Assembly (NCBI GenBank): GCA_020845755.1
Contig: JADLFE010000007.1
Coordinates: 1-64,000, forward strand
From: Phycisphaerales bacterium
GTDB taxonomy: Bacteria; Planctomycetota; Phycisphaerae; Phycisphaerales; UBA1924
Reading direction: 5' to 3'
DNA length: 64,000 nt
Each line of letters opens with the position of its first letter. Position 1 is the first letter of the stretch. Below, one piece after another: positions 18,590 through 30,916 of the stretch. The translations under genes and the position numbers were made by a program. The notes under the pieces were generated by a model that ran no database searches, had not been told where the DNA came from, and saw only the letters and a program-made list of their open reading frames with translations.

Positions 18590-19131
18590 CCCGCCGATCG
18601 ATCGCTCTCCTCCTGCCGCGCGTCGCGATGGCGACGGCGCTGGCCTGCTCGCTCGGCCTCTCGGCGTGCGACGAACCGCCCGCCGACGACGACAAGTTCG
18701 CCAAGGTCACCATCAAGGATAAAGAGTTCAAACTCGAACTCGCCCTGGACGACACCAAGCGCTTCAAGGGACTCTCCGACCGCAAGGAGATCCCCAAGGA
18801 CGGCGGGATGCTCTTCGTCTTCAAGCGTGCCGAGGAACGTGAGTTCGTCATGCGCGACTGCCCCATTCCGATCGACATCATCTTCCTCGACGGCTCGGGG
18901 CGCGTGACCGCCAAGCACAAGATGAAAGTCGAAGAGCCGCGCAAGGCCGACGAGCCAAAGACCGACGACCCCACGCAGGACAAGTACGAGCAGCGCCTGA
19001 AACGCTACAACAGCAAATACCCGGCCCAATTCGTGATCGAACTCGCCGGCGACACCCTCGATACGCTCGAGGTGAAAGAAGGCGACAAGGTCAAGCTCGA
19101 CACGGTCGCCCTGAAGAAGCGGGCCAAGTGA
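18571..19131 (+). CDS. DUF192 lipoprotein
   Basis: A 186-residue predicted lipoprotein: a basic start, a hydrophobic stretch, and the lipobox LSAC near residue 33. The mature part matches DUF192 (RFKGLSDRKEIPKDGGMLFVF, FVMRDCPIPIDIIFLD), a small beta-barrel family of unknown biochemical role. A charged insert rich in Lys, Asp and Glu separates the last strands. The ATG at 18571 is well supported by GGAGG seven bases upstream, although it lies inside the end of gluQ. A second ATG five codons later overlaps the gluQ stop as ATGA. Confidence 0.88.
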   Translation: MAALHMTRRSIALLLPRVAMATALACSLGLSACDEPPADDDKFAKVTIKDKEFKLELALDDTKRFKGLSDRKEIPKDGGMLFVFKRAEEREFVMRDCPIPIDIIFLDGSGRVTAKHKMKVEEPRKADEPKTDDPTQDKYEQRLKRYNSKYPAQFVIELAGDTLDTLEVKEGDKVKLDTVALKKRAK

Positions 19132-19198
19132 GCCGATAAGCCCCAGTGTCGGCGTGCCGCGCGGGTCCGAGAACCCGCCGCGCCGTGGCTGGAGGCTC

Positions 19199-20503
19199 AT
19201 GAGTTCGAGCACGTTCATCGTCGCGGTCTCGCCGTCGCTCCTCGATCGGGCGGCGTCGCGCTGGATTGAGCCGATCACGGCGGCCTGGCCGGGCACCGAG
19301 GTACCTCGCTGCGAACTCATCACCCACGACGAACTGCTCGCCCGCGTCGAATTGATCCGCCCCGGCGTTGAATTCGCCGCCGCCCCGCCGGTGCTCCTGG
19401 CGATCGATGCCCACATGCCCGAAATCTTCCGCGTACTCTCGCTGTTGCGCGATCGACTCGTGCCCGCCGTGATGCTGCTGCCCGGCGACGCCGCCGGCGC
19501 CCTCCGCCGCAACCGCGACGGCACGATCGTCGACACCCTCGACGCCGACACCACCACCCTCGCCATCATGCTGCACACGCTCGGCGAGCGCCAGCAACTG
19601 CTCCACGCAGTCTCGCGCGACCTGCACCTGGCCCAGAGCTCTCAGGGAGGTCTGCGCGGCGAGATGGACAAGATCCATGAGGAACTCCACCTCGCCGCCG
19701 CCGTGCAGCGCGAACTCCTGCCCCGCGAACTCCCCGAGGTCCCCGGCACTTCGTTCGGCGTGATCTACAAGCCGATGGGCTACGTCAGCGGCGATTTGTA
19801 CGACGTCCGCAAGCTCGACGACCGCACCGTCGGGTTCCTGATCGCCGACGCCGTCGGACACGGCGTGCCCGCCGCCCTCGTCACCATGGCGCTCTCCCGC
19901 TCGCTCGAAACCCGCGAACGGCGCGGCGACGACTGGTGCGTACTGGAGCCCGCCGAGGTGCTGAACAGGCTCAACCGCGAGTTCTGCTCGCGTCCGCACG
20001 CGGCCCAACGCTTCGCGACCGCCGTCTACGGCTGCATCGATCTTCCCACCATGCGCGTCACGCTCGCCGGCGCGGGCCACCCCCCGCCGCTCCTCTTGCG
20101 CTCCGGCCAGCGCCTGCGCCAGGAAACCGAGGGCCCGCTCCTGGGCGTCTTCGACGACGCGATCTTCGATCAGATCTCCTTCGATCTGCGCCCCGCCGAC
20201 ACGCTCGTGCTCTACACCGACGGCCTGGAGACCGCCTTCCCCACCCTCGATTCGATCACACGCTCAACCACCAAGGCCAACCACGAGTATCTCAAGTACC
20301 TCGACAAAATGGCCGTCCACGCGCGCGAAGGACGCACCGCCGATCTGGCGACACACGAACTGACCCTCGCGCTCGATCACCATTCCGGTTCGCTCCACCA
20401 GATCGACGACATCACCGTGCTGGCGATCTCCTGCCCGGTCGTTTCGTCCCAGACCAGGCCTTCCGACGGCAGACCCGCCGCGACCAATGCCCAGGCGGCC
20501 TAG
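19199..20503 (+). CDS. SpoIIE/RsbU-type protein phosphatase with degenerate receiver-like N-terminus
   Basis: A 434-residue protein. Residues about 1-125 are receiver-like but lack an obvious phospho-acceptor pattern. A helical linker follows, with EELHLAAAVQRELLP, typical before PP2C-type phosphatase domains of the SpoIIE group. The metal-binding acidic residues are present in VSGDLYD, IADAVGHG, YTDGLETA and QIDDITVL, so the enzyme should be active. Such phosphatases usually act on anti-sigma-factor antagonists. No such partner is adjacent. GGAGG lies three bases before the chosen ATG; a GTG at 19154 is an alternative. Confidence 0.85.
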   Translation: MSSSTFIVAVSPSLLDRAASRWIEPITAAWPGTEVPRCELITHDELLARVELIRPGVEFAAAPPVLLAIDAHMPEIFRVLSLLRDRLVPAVMLLPGDAAGALRRNRDGTIVDTLDADTTTLAIMLHTLGERQQLLHAVSRDLHLAQSSQGGLRGEMDKIHEELHLAAAVQRELLPRELPEVPGTSFGVIYKPMGYVSGDLYDVRKLDDRTVGFLIADAVGHGVPAALVTMALSRSLETRERRGDDWCVLEPAEVLNRLNREFCSRPHAAQRFATAVYGCIDLPTMRVTLAGAGHPPPLLLRSGQRLRQETEGPLLGVFDDAIFDQISFDLRPADTLVLYTDGLETAFPTLDSITRSTTKANHEYLKYLDKMAVHAREGRTADLATHELTLALDHHSGSLHQIDDITVLAISCPVVSSQTRPSDGRPAATNAQAA

Positions 20504-20626
20504 AGCGACGCAGAGCGGGGCTCGACGACATCATCGCTCGTGCACATCGCGCTCCACGAGCCAGCCACCGGCCGGCGGCCTTCCCACCTGCCGTGCGTCA
20601 TGCGCCGTGATGTGCGAGCGGCTGTG

Positions 20627-22279
20627 TCAGTGGCGGAAGTGCCTGATCCCCGTGGTCAGGCATGTCACCCCCGACTGCTGGCAGAGGTCGAACGTGTCCT
20701 GGTCGCGCTTGGAACCGCCGGGGTGCGCGATCGTCGTCACGCCCGCGTTGATCAGTTTCTTCGGCCCGTCGGGGAACGGGAAGAACGCGTCGCTGAACGC
20801 CACCGCGCCCTTGGCGAGTTTGCCCGCCTTCCGGCGCGCGATCCGGCATGCGTTTACGCGGTCCATCTGCCCCGCGCCGGCCCCGAACACACGCACGCAC
20901 GACGCGCCCCGCTCCGGCGATACGCCCCCGATCACGATCGCGTTGCTCGTCAGGGCCCGGCACACCGCCTCGAGGAACCCCGCGACCTGGAGCGTCGATT
21001 CCGTCGGCATCGGGCCGGCTCGATGCGAAATGTCCGCCGCGCCCGACAACGCCCGATCGCATTCCTGCACCAGGAGCCCACCGGGCACGAATTTGCACTC
21101 GATCGGCCCGGGCGCGTCGCGGAGTTCCCCGACCGCCAGGAGCCGCACATTCGCCCAGCGCGCCCGGAGTTGCTCCAGCGCCGCGTCGCTGAACGACGGC
21201 GCGACGATCACCTCGAGGAACACGTCATTCCGGCACAGGCGACTGGCGGCAGCTCCGTCCAGTTCCGCGTTCACCGCCAGAATGCCGCCGTACGCCGCCA
21301 CGGGATCACCCATGATCGCCTCGTCGACAGCCTCGGCAACCGTCGGCGCGATGGCCGCGCCGCAGGGGTTGGTGTGCTTGACGATGCACGCACCGACCGG
21401 CGCACCGTAGCCGGGCGGGAGCGTGAATCGCACCCGACGCAGCGCCCGCGCCAGGTCCAGCGCCGCCGCCGCGTCGTTCACGTTGTTGAAACTCAGTTCT
21501 TTCCCGTGCAATTGCGCGGCGCCGATGATCGAGGGTTCTCGCGTCGGGGCGGCGTCGCGGTAGACAGCGGCGGCCTGGTGCGGGTTCTCGCCGTAGCGCA
21601 GTTCCGCGTGCTTGATGAACGCCGGCGACAACGCGTCGGGGAATCGCTCTCCCGCGCCGGAGAGGTAGGACGCAATCGCCGCGTCGTACTTTGCCGTGGT
21701 CGAGAACGCGATCGCCGCCAGCCAGCGCCGGAGTTGCCTCGAGGTCTTCCCCCCGTTGACGCTCAGGTCCGACAGCACGCGCGCGTACTGAGTTGGGCTC
21801 GTCACTACCGTCACGTAGGCGTGGTTTTTAGCCGCCGAGCGGACCATCGACGGCCCGCCGATGTCGATCTGCTCGATCGCCTCGCCCCGCGTCACGCCCT
21901 CGCGCGCGATCGTCTCCTCGAACGGATAGAGATTGACGCACACCAGGTCGATCGGCGCGATGGCGTGGGTCGCCATCGCCGCGGCGTGCGCCGGATTGTC
22001 GCGGACGCCGAGCAATCCGCCGTGCACCTTGGGGTGCAGCGTCTTGACGCGCCCGTCCATGATTTCTGGGAACCCGGTGACCTGCTCGATGAGCGTAACC
22101 TTGATGCCCTCGCGCTGCAGAGCCGCCGCCGTCCCGCCGGTCGAGATGATCTCGACGCCCATGTCGACCAGGGAGCGGACGAAGGGTCCGAGCCCGGACT
22201 TCTCGCTGACCGACACCAGGGCGCGACCGATGGGGACCAGGTCGGGACCTTCACCGTGCGCCAGTCCGTGCGCTGCCAC
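20627..22279 (-). CDS. purH: bifunctional AICAR transformylase / IMP cyclohydrolase
   Basis: A 550-residue PurH catalysing the last two steps to IMP. The N-terminal cyclohydrolase domain holds [20 protein letters not shown] and [13 protein letters not shown]. The C-terminal formyltransferase domain has [10 protein letters not shown] and the [12 protein letters not shown] motif. Length is slightly above the usual 510-530 residues. The start is a GTG at 22279 with GAGAG about six bases upstream. It is convergent with the phosphatase gene. Confidence 0.95.
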   Translation of the reverse strand: MAAHGLAHGEGPDLVPIGRALVSVSEKSGLGPFVRSLVDMGVEIISTGGTAAALQREGIKVTLIEQVTGFPEIMDGRVKTLHPKVHGGLLGVRDNPAHAAAMATHAIAPIDLVCVNLYPFEETIAREGVTRGEAIEQIDIGGPSMVRSAAKNHAYVTVVTSPTQYARVLSDLSVNGGKTSRQLRRWLAAIAFSTTAKYDAAIASYLSGAGERFPDALSPAFIKHAELRYGENPHQAAAVYRDAAPTREPSIIGAAQLHGKELSFNNVNDAAAALDLARALRRVRFTLPPGYGAPVGACIVKHTNPCGAAIAPTVAEAVDEAIMGDPVAAYGGILAVNAELDGAAASRLCRNDVFLEVIVAPSFSDAALEQLRARWANVRLLAVGELRDAPGPIECKFVPGGLLVQECDRALSGAADISHRAGPMPTESTLQVAGFLEAVCRALTSNAIVIGGVSPERGASCVRVFGAGAGQMDRVNACRIARRKAGKLAKGAVAFSDAFFPFPDGPKKLINAGVTTIAHPGGSKRDQDTFDLCQQSGVTCLTTGIRHFRH

Positions 22280-22319
22280 GAGCGACTCTCTTTCCGCGCC
22301 GTCGCGCTACTCCATCCGA

Positions 22320-23486
22320 TCACATCGGGCGCGGGAGAAACTTGGCGACCACCCCGCCACGCGTGATGACGTAGAGATTGCCGTCCTCGAACGCGTCCGC
22401 AACCATGGCCTGCACGCCGTCGAGCGACGCCCTCTCGATCACACTCCCCCGGACAGGATCGATCGTCACCGCCTCACGCCCGTCCCAGACCAGCAACCGT
22501 CCGCCCCGCACGCCGATCAATCGCCCCGCAACTCCCTTGCACACCCAACGCTCCGCCCCCGTGCCTACGTCGAAGGCGCAGAACCCGCGATCGGGCAGTT
22601 CGGCGTACACCACCCCGCCATGGACCACGGGCGACGTCCGCAGGGGCGCGCTGGTGCGCACCCGCCACACGGATCGACCCGAAGGCGACAGCCCCCACAG
22701 CGATTGATCCGTTGACGCAGCGATCAGCAGATCATCGCCCGCTACGGCATCGGCGGCGATCCCCGCGTAGATCGCGCCGCGCCCGATCAGGCCGCCGCGC
22801 GATGGCTCCAGGAACGTGAACTCACCTCCGGACGACACCGTGGCAACCAGACCGCCGACCAGGACGGGCGATGTCTCGATCGAGCCCGGCGTGCCGAAGC
22901 CCCAGGCCTTGAAACCGGTTCCGAGGTGGTGGGCCAGCACCTCGCCGCGTGAGGTGCCGTAAATCGCCAACTGCCCGACCATCACCGGGCGGGTGTTGAC
23001 GACTCTCTCATAACTCTGCCGCGAGACCAGCGTTCCGGTCTGGGCGTTGAGTTGATAGACCTCCGATTCACCCGACACGATCACGAGGTCCGCGCGATCG
23101 GTCTTGAGACGGTTGATACCCACGAAGCGGGTGAGCGGGTTGGCGACCTCGGCCGACCAGCGCACGCGCCCGTTGGCGGGCTCCATCAGCGTCACCACGC
23201 CGCTGGAGTCCTGCGCCACCAGAGCATCGCCCTGCACGTCAAAGAACCGGATCGTGCCGCCATTGGCGACCGCGGGGAACCCGCTCCAATCCCAGCGATA
23301 CCCGATCTTGGCCCAGGGCTCAACACCAGGCTTGAACGAATCGGCCCGCGAGGAGCCCTGCTCCGACGCGCCGTGCGTGGAGTGCCCGCCGCCGCACCCG
23401 CCCAGCATCGTCAAAGAAAGCCCAACCACCGCCGATCCGAGGGTGGATACGAGGCGGCACAACGGTCGGCGAGGGCTCGGGCGCAT
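22320..23486 (-). CDS. lipoprotein with PQQ-type beta-propeller repeats (BamB-like)
   Basis: A 388-residue predicted lipoprotein with lipobox LGGC about 30 residues in. The rest is made of repeating blades with Trp and Gly-rich turns (GRVRWSAEV, GFKAWGFGTPG, GRSVWRVRTSA, GAERWVCKG), as in pyrroloquinoline-quinone-like propellers such as BamB. It has no visible enzymatic residues. A role in outer-membrane protein assembly is possible, but the family is broad. The ATG at 23486 has AGGAG nine bases upstream. It ends 40 bp before purH and may be cotranscribed with it. Confidence 0.8.
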   Translation of the reverse strand: MRPSPRRPLCRLVSTLGSAVVGLSLTMLGGCGGGHSTHGASEQGSSRADSFKPGVEPWAKIGYRWDWSGFPAVANGGTIRFFDVQGDALVAQDSSGVVTLMEPANGRVRWSAEVANPLTRFVGINRLKTDRADLVIVSGESEVYQLNAQTGTLVSRQSYERVVNTRPVMVGQLAIYGTSRGEVLAHHLGTGFKAWGFGTPGSIETSPVLVGGLVATVSSGGEFTFLEPSRGGLIGRGAIYAGIAADAVAGDDLLIAASTDQSLWGLSPSGRSVWRVRTSAPLRTSPVVHGGVVYAELPDRGFCAFDVGTGAERWVCKGVAGRLIGVRGGRLLVWDGREAVTIDPVRGSVIERASLDGVQAMVADAFEDGNLYVITRGGVVAKFLPRPM

Positions 23487-23637
23487 TCGGCAGTTCTCCT
23501 GGGTTCGGTCGCGTGACCATCCGCCGCTTCGGGCCTCACCCGCGCGGGATTCCAGTATCGAGGGCGCACGGTGATTGGTCAAGCGCCACACCCCCCAACG
23601 CTTTACATTCCCCCAACTTCACGCAACAGTGTGGGAC

Positions 23638-24291
23638 ATGTTCACCGGACTCATCCAGGCCATGGGAGTCGTTTCTGACCTCTCACCCACGCCCACCGGC
23701 GTGCGGCTGCGTGTGCGTCCCCACCACTGGGCCCACCGCCCCGCGCCCGGCGATTCCATCGCCGTCTCGGGCTGTTGCCTGACCGTCGCCGCCGAGCCAG
23801 CCGCCGACGGCACGCTCGATTTCGACGTCATCCACGAATCGCTCCGCCGGACCATCCTGGGCGACCTTCGCCCCGGCTCCATGGTCAACCTCGAGCACGC
23901 GGCTACCCCACACACGCTTCTTGGTGGGCACGTCGTGCAGGGGCACATCGACGCCGTCGGCGTCATCGATCGCGTTTCGACCGGGCAGGAATGGCGAATC
24001 CGCGTCCGCCCGCACGCCGAGTTCATGCAGTTCATCACCCCCAAGGGTTCGATCACGATCGACGGCGTATCGCTCACCGTCGCCGCCGCCGACCCCGCCC
24101 AGGGCTGGTTCGAGGTCGCGCTCATCCCCACTACGCTCGAAAAAACCACCCTCGGCCAGGCCGCCGCGGGCCAGCGCTGCAACCTCGAGAGCGACATCAT
24201 GGCCCGCACGATCGTCCACTGGCTCCGCCACTACACGCTGGGATCGGCGCAAAGCACTCCGCCGGGTCCATCCATCGCGGGGTCGGCGTGA
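23638..24291 (+). CDS. ribE: riboflavin synthase, alpha chain
   Basis: A 217-residue riboflavin synthase, which dismutates two lumazine molecules to riboflavin. The start MFTGLIQAMG and the two lumazine-binding half domains are visible: VSGCCLTV in the first and ITIDGVSLTV in the second, plus GGHVVQGHIDAVG between them. The frame extends 21 codons further upstream, but MFTGLI is the invariant family start. The stop overlaps the ruvC start as GTGA. No FMN riboswitch was recognised upstream. Confidence 0.95.
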   Translation: MFTGLIQAMGVVSDLSPTPTGVRLRVRPHHWAHRPAPGDSIAVSGCCLTVAAEPAADGTLDFDVIHESLRRTILGDLRPGSMVNLEHAATPHTLLGGHVVQGHIDAVGVIDRVSTGQEWRIRVRPHAEFMQFITPKGSITIDGVSLTVAAADPAQGWFEVALIPTTLEKTTLGQAAAGQRCNLESDIMARTIVHWLRHYTLGSAQSTPPGPSIAGSA

Positions 24292-24779
24292 GCGCCCGCC
24301 TCCGCTTCATGGGGATCGACCCGGGCCTTCGCCTGACGGGCTACGCATGCCTGGAGGGCCCCGACGATCCGCCGCGGATCATCGAGGCCGGCGTCTTCCG
24401 CCTCTCCTCCTCCAAGCCGCGACCCGTCTCCGACCGCCTCCTCGAACTCCACGCCGATCTTGCCGAAGCGATCGAGCGCCTCCGCCCCGATGTCGTCGCG
24501 GTCGAGTCCTTCTTCGTCCACCCCAAGCACCCCGCCACGTCGATCACCATGGCCCACGCCCGCGGCGTCGTCCTGCTCGCCATCCGACAGGCCGGCGTGC
24601 AACTCATGGAATTCAAGCCAAACCTCGTCAAGAGAGCCATGACGGCGCACGGCCTGGCGAGCAAGGGCCAGATGCAAAGGGCCGTCCAGTCCATGTTCGA
24701 CTTGACCGAGCCCCCCAGCCCGCCCGACGTCGCAGACGCGATCGCCATCGCGCTATGCGCAGCGCGACGCCACGAATAG
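24288..24779 (+). CDS. ruvC: Holliday junction resolvase RuvC
   Basis: A 163-residue endonuclease that cuts Holliday junctions. Acidic active-site residues are visible in FMGIDPGLRLTGY (Asp), VVAVESFF (Glu) and PPDVADAIAIAL (two Asp). Length is near the usual 165-175 residues. The GTG at 24288 overlaps the riboflavin synthase stop, implying coupled translation; an ATG seven codons later is the alternative start. It ends five bases from the convergent GH2 gene. Confidence 0.95.
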   Translation: MSARLRFMGIDPGLRLTGYACLEGPDDPPRIIEAGVFRLSSSKPRPVSDRLLELHADLAEAIERLRPDVVAVESFFVHPKHPATSITMAHARGVVLLAIRQAGVQLMEFKPNLVKRAMTAHGLASKGQMQRAVQSMFDLTEPPSPPDVADAIAIALCAARRHE

Positions 24780-24784
24780 GCTGC

Positions 24785-27535
24785 TTACTCCGCGTCGCCC
24801 GCCAGCCACTCCGGATCTCGCAGCGCGTGCGATGGAGGCTCGCCGTCTCGCGCGTACGCGATCAACCGATCCAGCAGGTACCCGCCAGACACCGACGCGT
24901 GGTCGATGCATGAGATGACCAGCATCCCGCGCCCGATGCGTGTCGAGAAAACGGAGTCGAAACGCTTGGGCACGCCGGCGTCGTGCGTGAAGACCAGACG
25001 AATGATCGGCTCGATCTGGTCCAGCAGACCCCGGCCCTCGGTTGGGATCGCCCGCGCCGACCGGAGCGACAGATCATGGTGGATAAGGTCGACGATCCAA
25101 TCGCTCTCGCCGGGCGAAACCGGCCACGCCCGCTCGCTCCCCTCGATGACCAGCGGCACCTGCCCGTAGAAATTGATGAACGCCGACTCCATCCCGCCCT
25201 TGAGCCGCGACGCCAGCAGCACCGCACGCCCGCCCAACGCGATCCAGTTGATGATCCTGCTCGTCAGACGATGCGTCACGAGCACCCGCGCGTCCAGGTG
25301 CGACTCATCACACGCCGCAACCCCCGGCAGGAGCGCCGCGGGATCGGGCAGGCGCGGCGTCCATGTCAGGCAACGCAAACCCCACCCGCTGCTGTAGGAA
25401 CGCTCCTCGAACTCGATCTCACGCTCCGAATCGCTGATCGGCGCACCGGCGAACACACGCACGCCATCGGAATCCCGGTAGTCGTGACGATTCGGAAAGA
25501 TCCAGATCCCCCACGAGTTCGTCGGAACTCCCGCCAGCCGAGCCTCGATCGTCCGACGCGTCGGCACCCGAACCTCGGGATGATTCAGTTCGAACGGCAC
25601 GTCCGCAATTGACCCCGATTCGGCCGAGATGTTCGCCGTCTGGTGCTCGCCGAAATCATCCCCGAGTTCGACCTCGCCGGCGAGGTCGCGTCCCGCGAAG
25701 TTCGCCAGTCGAACGCCGACGCTCGCCGCCCCGGAGTATGTCGCGAGCGACTGGCCCGGCGTGCGCAGCAGCAGCGTCGCATCAGCCAGCCACGGCAGCG
25801 TCTGCTCGGGCGTGTAGCGCCAGCGGTCCAGGTCGTCCATATACCCGCAGCGGCACGCCGGCACGTCGCGGATGTGGTTCATCACCCAGCCCGCGTGGTT
25901 CTCGTACGCCCGGAACGCCTCGACCTGGAACTTGCGGAAGCCGATCGAGAACGCGTCTGCCTGACGCCTGAACCGCGCGAGCGTCTCGCTCCCCCACCGC
26001 GCCTCCACGCGCCCCTCCAACGCCGCACACTCCTCGAGGCCCCTGGTCAGGTACCACGGGCGAGGGATCTGCTTCGCCAGCGCCGACAGCGCCCGCGTGT
26101 CGGGCCACGCGTTGGCGATGATCGTCTCGCCCATGATGAACGGCCGGGGCGCAAGACCCGATATCTTGGCCTGCACGTCCTCGAGGAAATCGATCCACCG
26201 CCCCGAATTGTCGTACACATGCTCGTCGTACAGATCGACGCGGTCGGGGTCGGCCCAGTCGATGAACGCCGTCTGCACCTGCACGAGTCGATCGGGCAAT
26301 TCTTCCTTGGCACGCTCCCACCACCACGCGCCGAGTTTCTTGTTGAAGTTCTCGTGCTCGCAACTCCCGCTCACGAGGATGACCGACGCGTGATTGCGAT
26401 CGCGCCGGAAATACTCCGCGAACAGGCGCTGATACTCCGGGATGTGCTCGTCGCCCATCGGCGACTTCCACACCGGATGCTCCTGCCAGATGAGCATGCC
26501 CATCTCGTCCGCCAGGTCGTAGTAGGTCTCGGGCATCGAGACCATGCACAGGCAGACGCAGTTGAACCCCATCCGCCGGAGAGTGGCGAATTCGGCACGC
26601 ACCTGCCCTCGCGAGGGCGCGGGCGAGATGTGCGCGGGCTCGTGCCCCCAGTGCAGCACACCCCGGATCTGGAACGGATGGTCGTTGAGCAGGATGCGCG
26701 AGTTGTTGGGCCCGCCCACACGCACGCTCCGGAAGCCGAAACGCACGTCGCGCGAATCCGAGCACACCCCCCTGCAGAGCACCTCAACGCACGCATGATA
26801 CAGCAAAGGCTCGTCCGGGCTCCACGGACACGCCGAAACGACGGACCCGCTCAGTTCGAGGGATGCCGCCCCGGACGCCACGTCGCCCTCCAGCGTCGCG
26901 ACCTCGTGCCCGTCGGGATCCGCGATTCGCACGCGCACCGACGCGGGCCTCGCGTCGACCAGTTCCACCAGGACCCGCACTTTTCCCCCGTCCGGGTCGG
27001 CGATAATCCGCACGCCGCCCGGCCGGATCGCGGCCGGCCCGGTCACGCGCATCGTCACCCGCCCCCACAACCCCGCGTGCTGCACGCTCAGAACGTCGTG
27101 GAATCCCTTGGTGATGTGCCCATTCTGCACCAACACTCCAGGCGCGGGCGCCGGCGCGTGAATCTGATCGACCCGCGCGACGATGTTCAGCGTCCCGCTC
27201 ACAACCTCACGAGGCACCTCGAACCGGAACGGGATGTAATCGCCCACATTCCGTCCGATGCTCCGCCCGTTCACCCAGAACTCCGCGTCTGTCGCTGCCG
27301 ATTCGCAGCACACCCACAATCGCTCCCCGGATTCGAGCGCCGGCGCGGGTTCCTGACGCTGATACCACGACACGCCCTTGTGATCCAGCCCCAGCACCCG
27401 CTGCGCAGGCGCGGGGAGATCGATGACCACCCACGCCTCATCGAGCGTCGTCGCAAACCAGCGCTCGCACACGCCGCGATTCTCGGTATCCGCCCGGCAG
27501 CGCCATGCGCCGCCAAGGTCGATCGTCCTGCTCAT
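24785..27535 (-). CDS. glycoside hydrolase family 2 protein
   Basis: A 916-residue protein with the GH2 domain order: a jelly-roll sugar-binding domain (residues about 1-170), an immunoglobulin-like domain (170-275), then a TIM barrel (275-570). GH2 members include beta-galactosidases, beta-mannosidases and beta-glucuronidases. The likely acid/base Glu lies in LVSGSCEHEN, where relatives usually have GNE, and the nucleophile Glu in FIMGETI. A further 340-residue C-terminal region is not recognised. There is no signal peptide, so it should be cytoplasmic. Its ATG overlaps the ribokinase stop. The substrate cannot be told from sequence. Confidence 0.82.
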   Translation of the reverse strand: MSRTIDLGGAWRCRADTENRGVCERWFATTLDEAWVVIDLPAPAQRVLGLDHKGVSWYQRQEPAPALESGERLWVCCESAATDAEFWVNGRSIGRNVGDYIPFRFEVPREVVSGTLNIVARVDQIHAPAPAPGVLVQNGHITKGFHDVLSVQHAGLWGRVTMRVTGPAAIRPGGVRIIADPDGGKVRVLVELVDARPASVRVRIADPDGHEVATLEGDVASGAASLELSGSVVSACPWSPDEPLLYHACVEVLCRGVCSDSRDVRFGFRSVRVGGPNNSRILLNDHPFQIRGVLHWGHEPAHISPAPSRGQVRAEFATLRRMGFNCVCLCMVSMPETYYDLADEMGMLIWQEHPVWKSPMGDEHIPEYQRLFAEYFRRDRNHASVILVSGSCEHENFNKKLGAWWWERAKEELPDRLVQVQTAFIDWADPDRVDLYDEHVYDNSGRWIDFLEDVQAKISGLAPRPFIMGETIIANAWPDTRALSALAKQIPRPWYLTRGLEECAALEGRVEARWGSETLARFRRQADAFSIGFRKFQVEAFRAYENHAGWVMNHIRDVPACRCGYMDDLDRWRYTPEQTLPWLADATLLLRTPGQSLATYSGAASVGVRLANFAGRDLAGEVELGDDFGEHQTANISAESGSIADVPFELNHPEVRVPTRRTIEARLAGVPTNSWGIWIFPNRHDYRDSDGVRVFAGAPISDSEREIEFEERSYSSGWGLRCLTWTPRLPDPAALLPGVAACDESHLDARVLVTHRLTSRIINWIALGGRAVLLASRLKGGMESAFINFYGQVPLVIEGSERAWPVSPGESDWIVDLIHHDLSLRSARAIPTEGRGLLDQIEPIIRLVFTHDAGVPKRFDSVFSTRIGRGMLVISCIDHASVSGGYLLDRLIAYARDGEPPSHALRDPEWLAGDAE

Positions 27536-28503
27536 GACAGACTCCCCGCGTGCTGCGCGACCAGCGCATCAACCTCGGCCTTGTGCGGAAGCGACGGGAT
27601 CGCGCCCGCCCTGGTCGTCGCCAGGGCCCCCGCCGCAGATGCCATCGCCAGCGCCAGGTCCAGGAGCGCAAACTCATCCGGGCTCCTGGCCTTGAACGCC
27701 GCGTGCACCGCCGGCCAGCCGAACGCCAGCGCCCCTGCGAACGCGTCGCCCGCACCCACCGAGTCCACCGCCTGCACCGTGAAACTCCCGACACGCTTCG
27801 GCCTGTTGCGATACGCCACCACCGCGCCCTGGCTCCCCAGCGTCAGCACCACCGCCGTCGGCCCGGACTCGGCCAGTCGCAACGCCAGGCGCGACGGCTC
27901 CACGCTCGGGTCCAGCCCGCCGAGAATCCCCGCCTCGGTCCGGTTCACGATCAGCACGCTCAGCAGTCGTGACAACTCCGCCGGGATCGCCCGGGCCGGC
28001 GCCGCGTTCAGAATGACGGGCTTGCCCGCGTCGCTCGCGATCTTCGCCGCCGCCAGAACCGCCGATGTCGGCGTCTCCAGTTGCATCAGAAGCACGTCGC
28101 TGCCTTCGATCGCGGAGCGCGCCAGCGAGACCTCATCGGCCGTCAGCGTCGCGTTCGCGCCCGGCGCGACGATGATCGTGTTCTCGCCCCCCTCCGCGAC
28201 CGTGATCATCGCCAGCCCCGAGGCACGCCCGGATCGCACGAACAGGTGCGACAGGTCGATCGCCTCGCCCTCCAATGTCTTGTACAACTCGCGGCCGTGA
28301 GCGTCATCGCCCACCGCACCGACGAACGACACCCGCGCTCCGAGCCGCGCCGCCGCCACCGCTTGATTTGCGCCCTTCCCGCCCGGGAAGGCCTTGTACG
28401 AACTGCCCAAGAGTGTCTCGCCAGGCTTGGGCAGTCGCTGGCAGCGCACCACGATGTCCATGTTGACGGAACCCACGACGCAGACCTTGGGGCCGGTGCT
28501 CAT
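27532..28503 (-). CDS. rbsK: ribokinase (PfkB family)
   Basis: A 323-residue sugar kinase. The N-terminal signature GGKGANQAVAAARLG, the conserved start VVGSVNMDIV, and the C-terminal DSVGAGDAFAGAL with the catalytic Asp match ribokinases well. The expected reaction is ribose to ribose 5-phosphate. The stop overlaps the ATG of the GH2 gene (ATGA), so the two are probably translated together. This suggests the kinase may act on a sugar freed by that hydrolase. The only sugar ABC genes in the window lie 14 kb away. Confidence 0.85.
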   Translation of the reverse strand: MSTGPKVCVVGSVNMDIVVRCQRLPKPGETLLGSSYKAFPGGKGANQAVAAARLGARVSFVGAVGDDAHGRELYKTLEGEAIDLSHLFVRSGRASGLAMITVAEGGENTIIVAPGANATLTADEVSLARSAIEGSDVLLMQLETPTSAVLAAAKIASDAGKPVILNAAPARAIPAELSRLLSVLIVNRTEAGILGGLDPSVEPSRLALRLAESGPTAVVLTLGSQGAVVAYRNRPKRVGSFTVQAVDSVGAGDAFAGALAFGWPAVHAAFKARSPDEFALLDLALAMASAAGALATTRAGAIPSLPHKAEVDALVAQHAGSLS

Positions 28504-28804
28504 ACCCCAAGCCTAGTGCCAAGCCATGCCCCGTGTCGGCCCCCTAGTAACCCCACCGGGATTCCCCAAATCCCGGGCGGACGCCCCACCGTCGCCGAGA
28601 CGACTCGCCCCCAGCGGTCCGTTCGGCGCGGACTTTGCGCAGGCGTGTAACGCCCTTCGGTTTCTGAATACGCCGGACGAATTGTGCGTATCGAACTCTG
28701 GAGAGATCGTGGGTCCGAGTTGTTCCGGACCCGTCCGGTGCCGATAGGACGATGTGCGCACCAGCGCACCGCCGGTTGGTCAATCCGTGCAAGGAGGCTC
28801 GCCC
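28504..28804 (+). promoter_or_regulatory. prkA upstream region with two leader hairpins
   Basis: A 301-bp region between divergent rbsK and prkA with no supported gene. Two hairpins lie just before prkA. The first has a 7-bp stem at 28711-28717 and 28726-28732 with an 8-nt loop. The second has a 6-bp stem at 28754-28759 and 28764-28769 with loop ACCA. The strong ribosome binding site AAGGAGG at 28791-28797 follows, seven bases before the ATG. No promoter boxes could be assigned with confidence. The hairpins may stabilise or regulate the prkA message; found by eye. Confidence 0.45.

Positions 28805-30916
<2,112 letters not shown>

Noticed and set aside
20540..22366. 608-codon open frame on the plus strand opposite purH
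   Set aside because: Purely antisense to a well-conserved gene and of low-complexity Arg-rich composition.
25643..28300. 885-codon open frame on the plus strand opposite GH2 and rbsK
   Set aside because: It is antisense to two clearly recognised genes and its product is Arg/His/Pro-rich with no family traits. Long shadow frames are normal in such GC-rich DNA.
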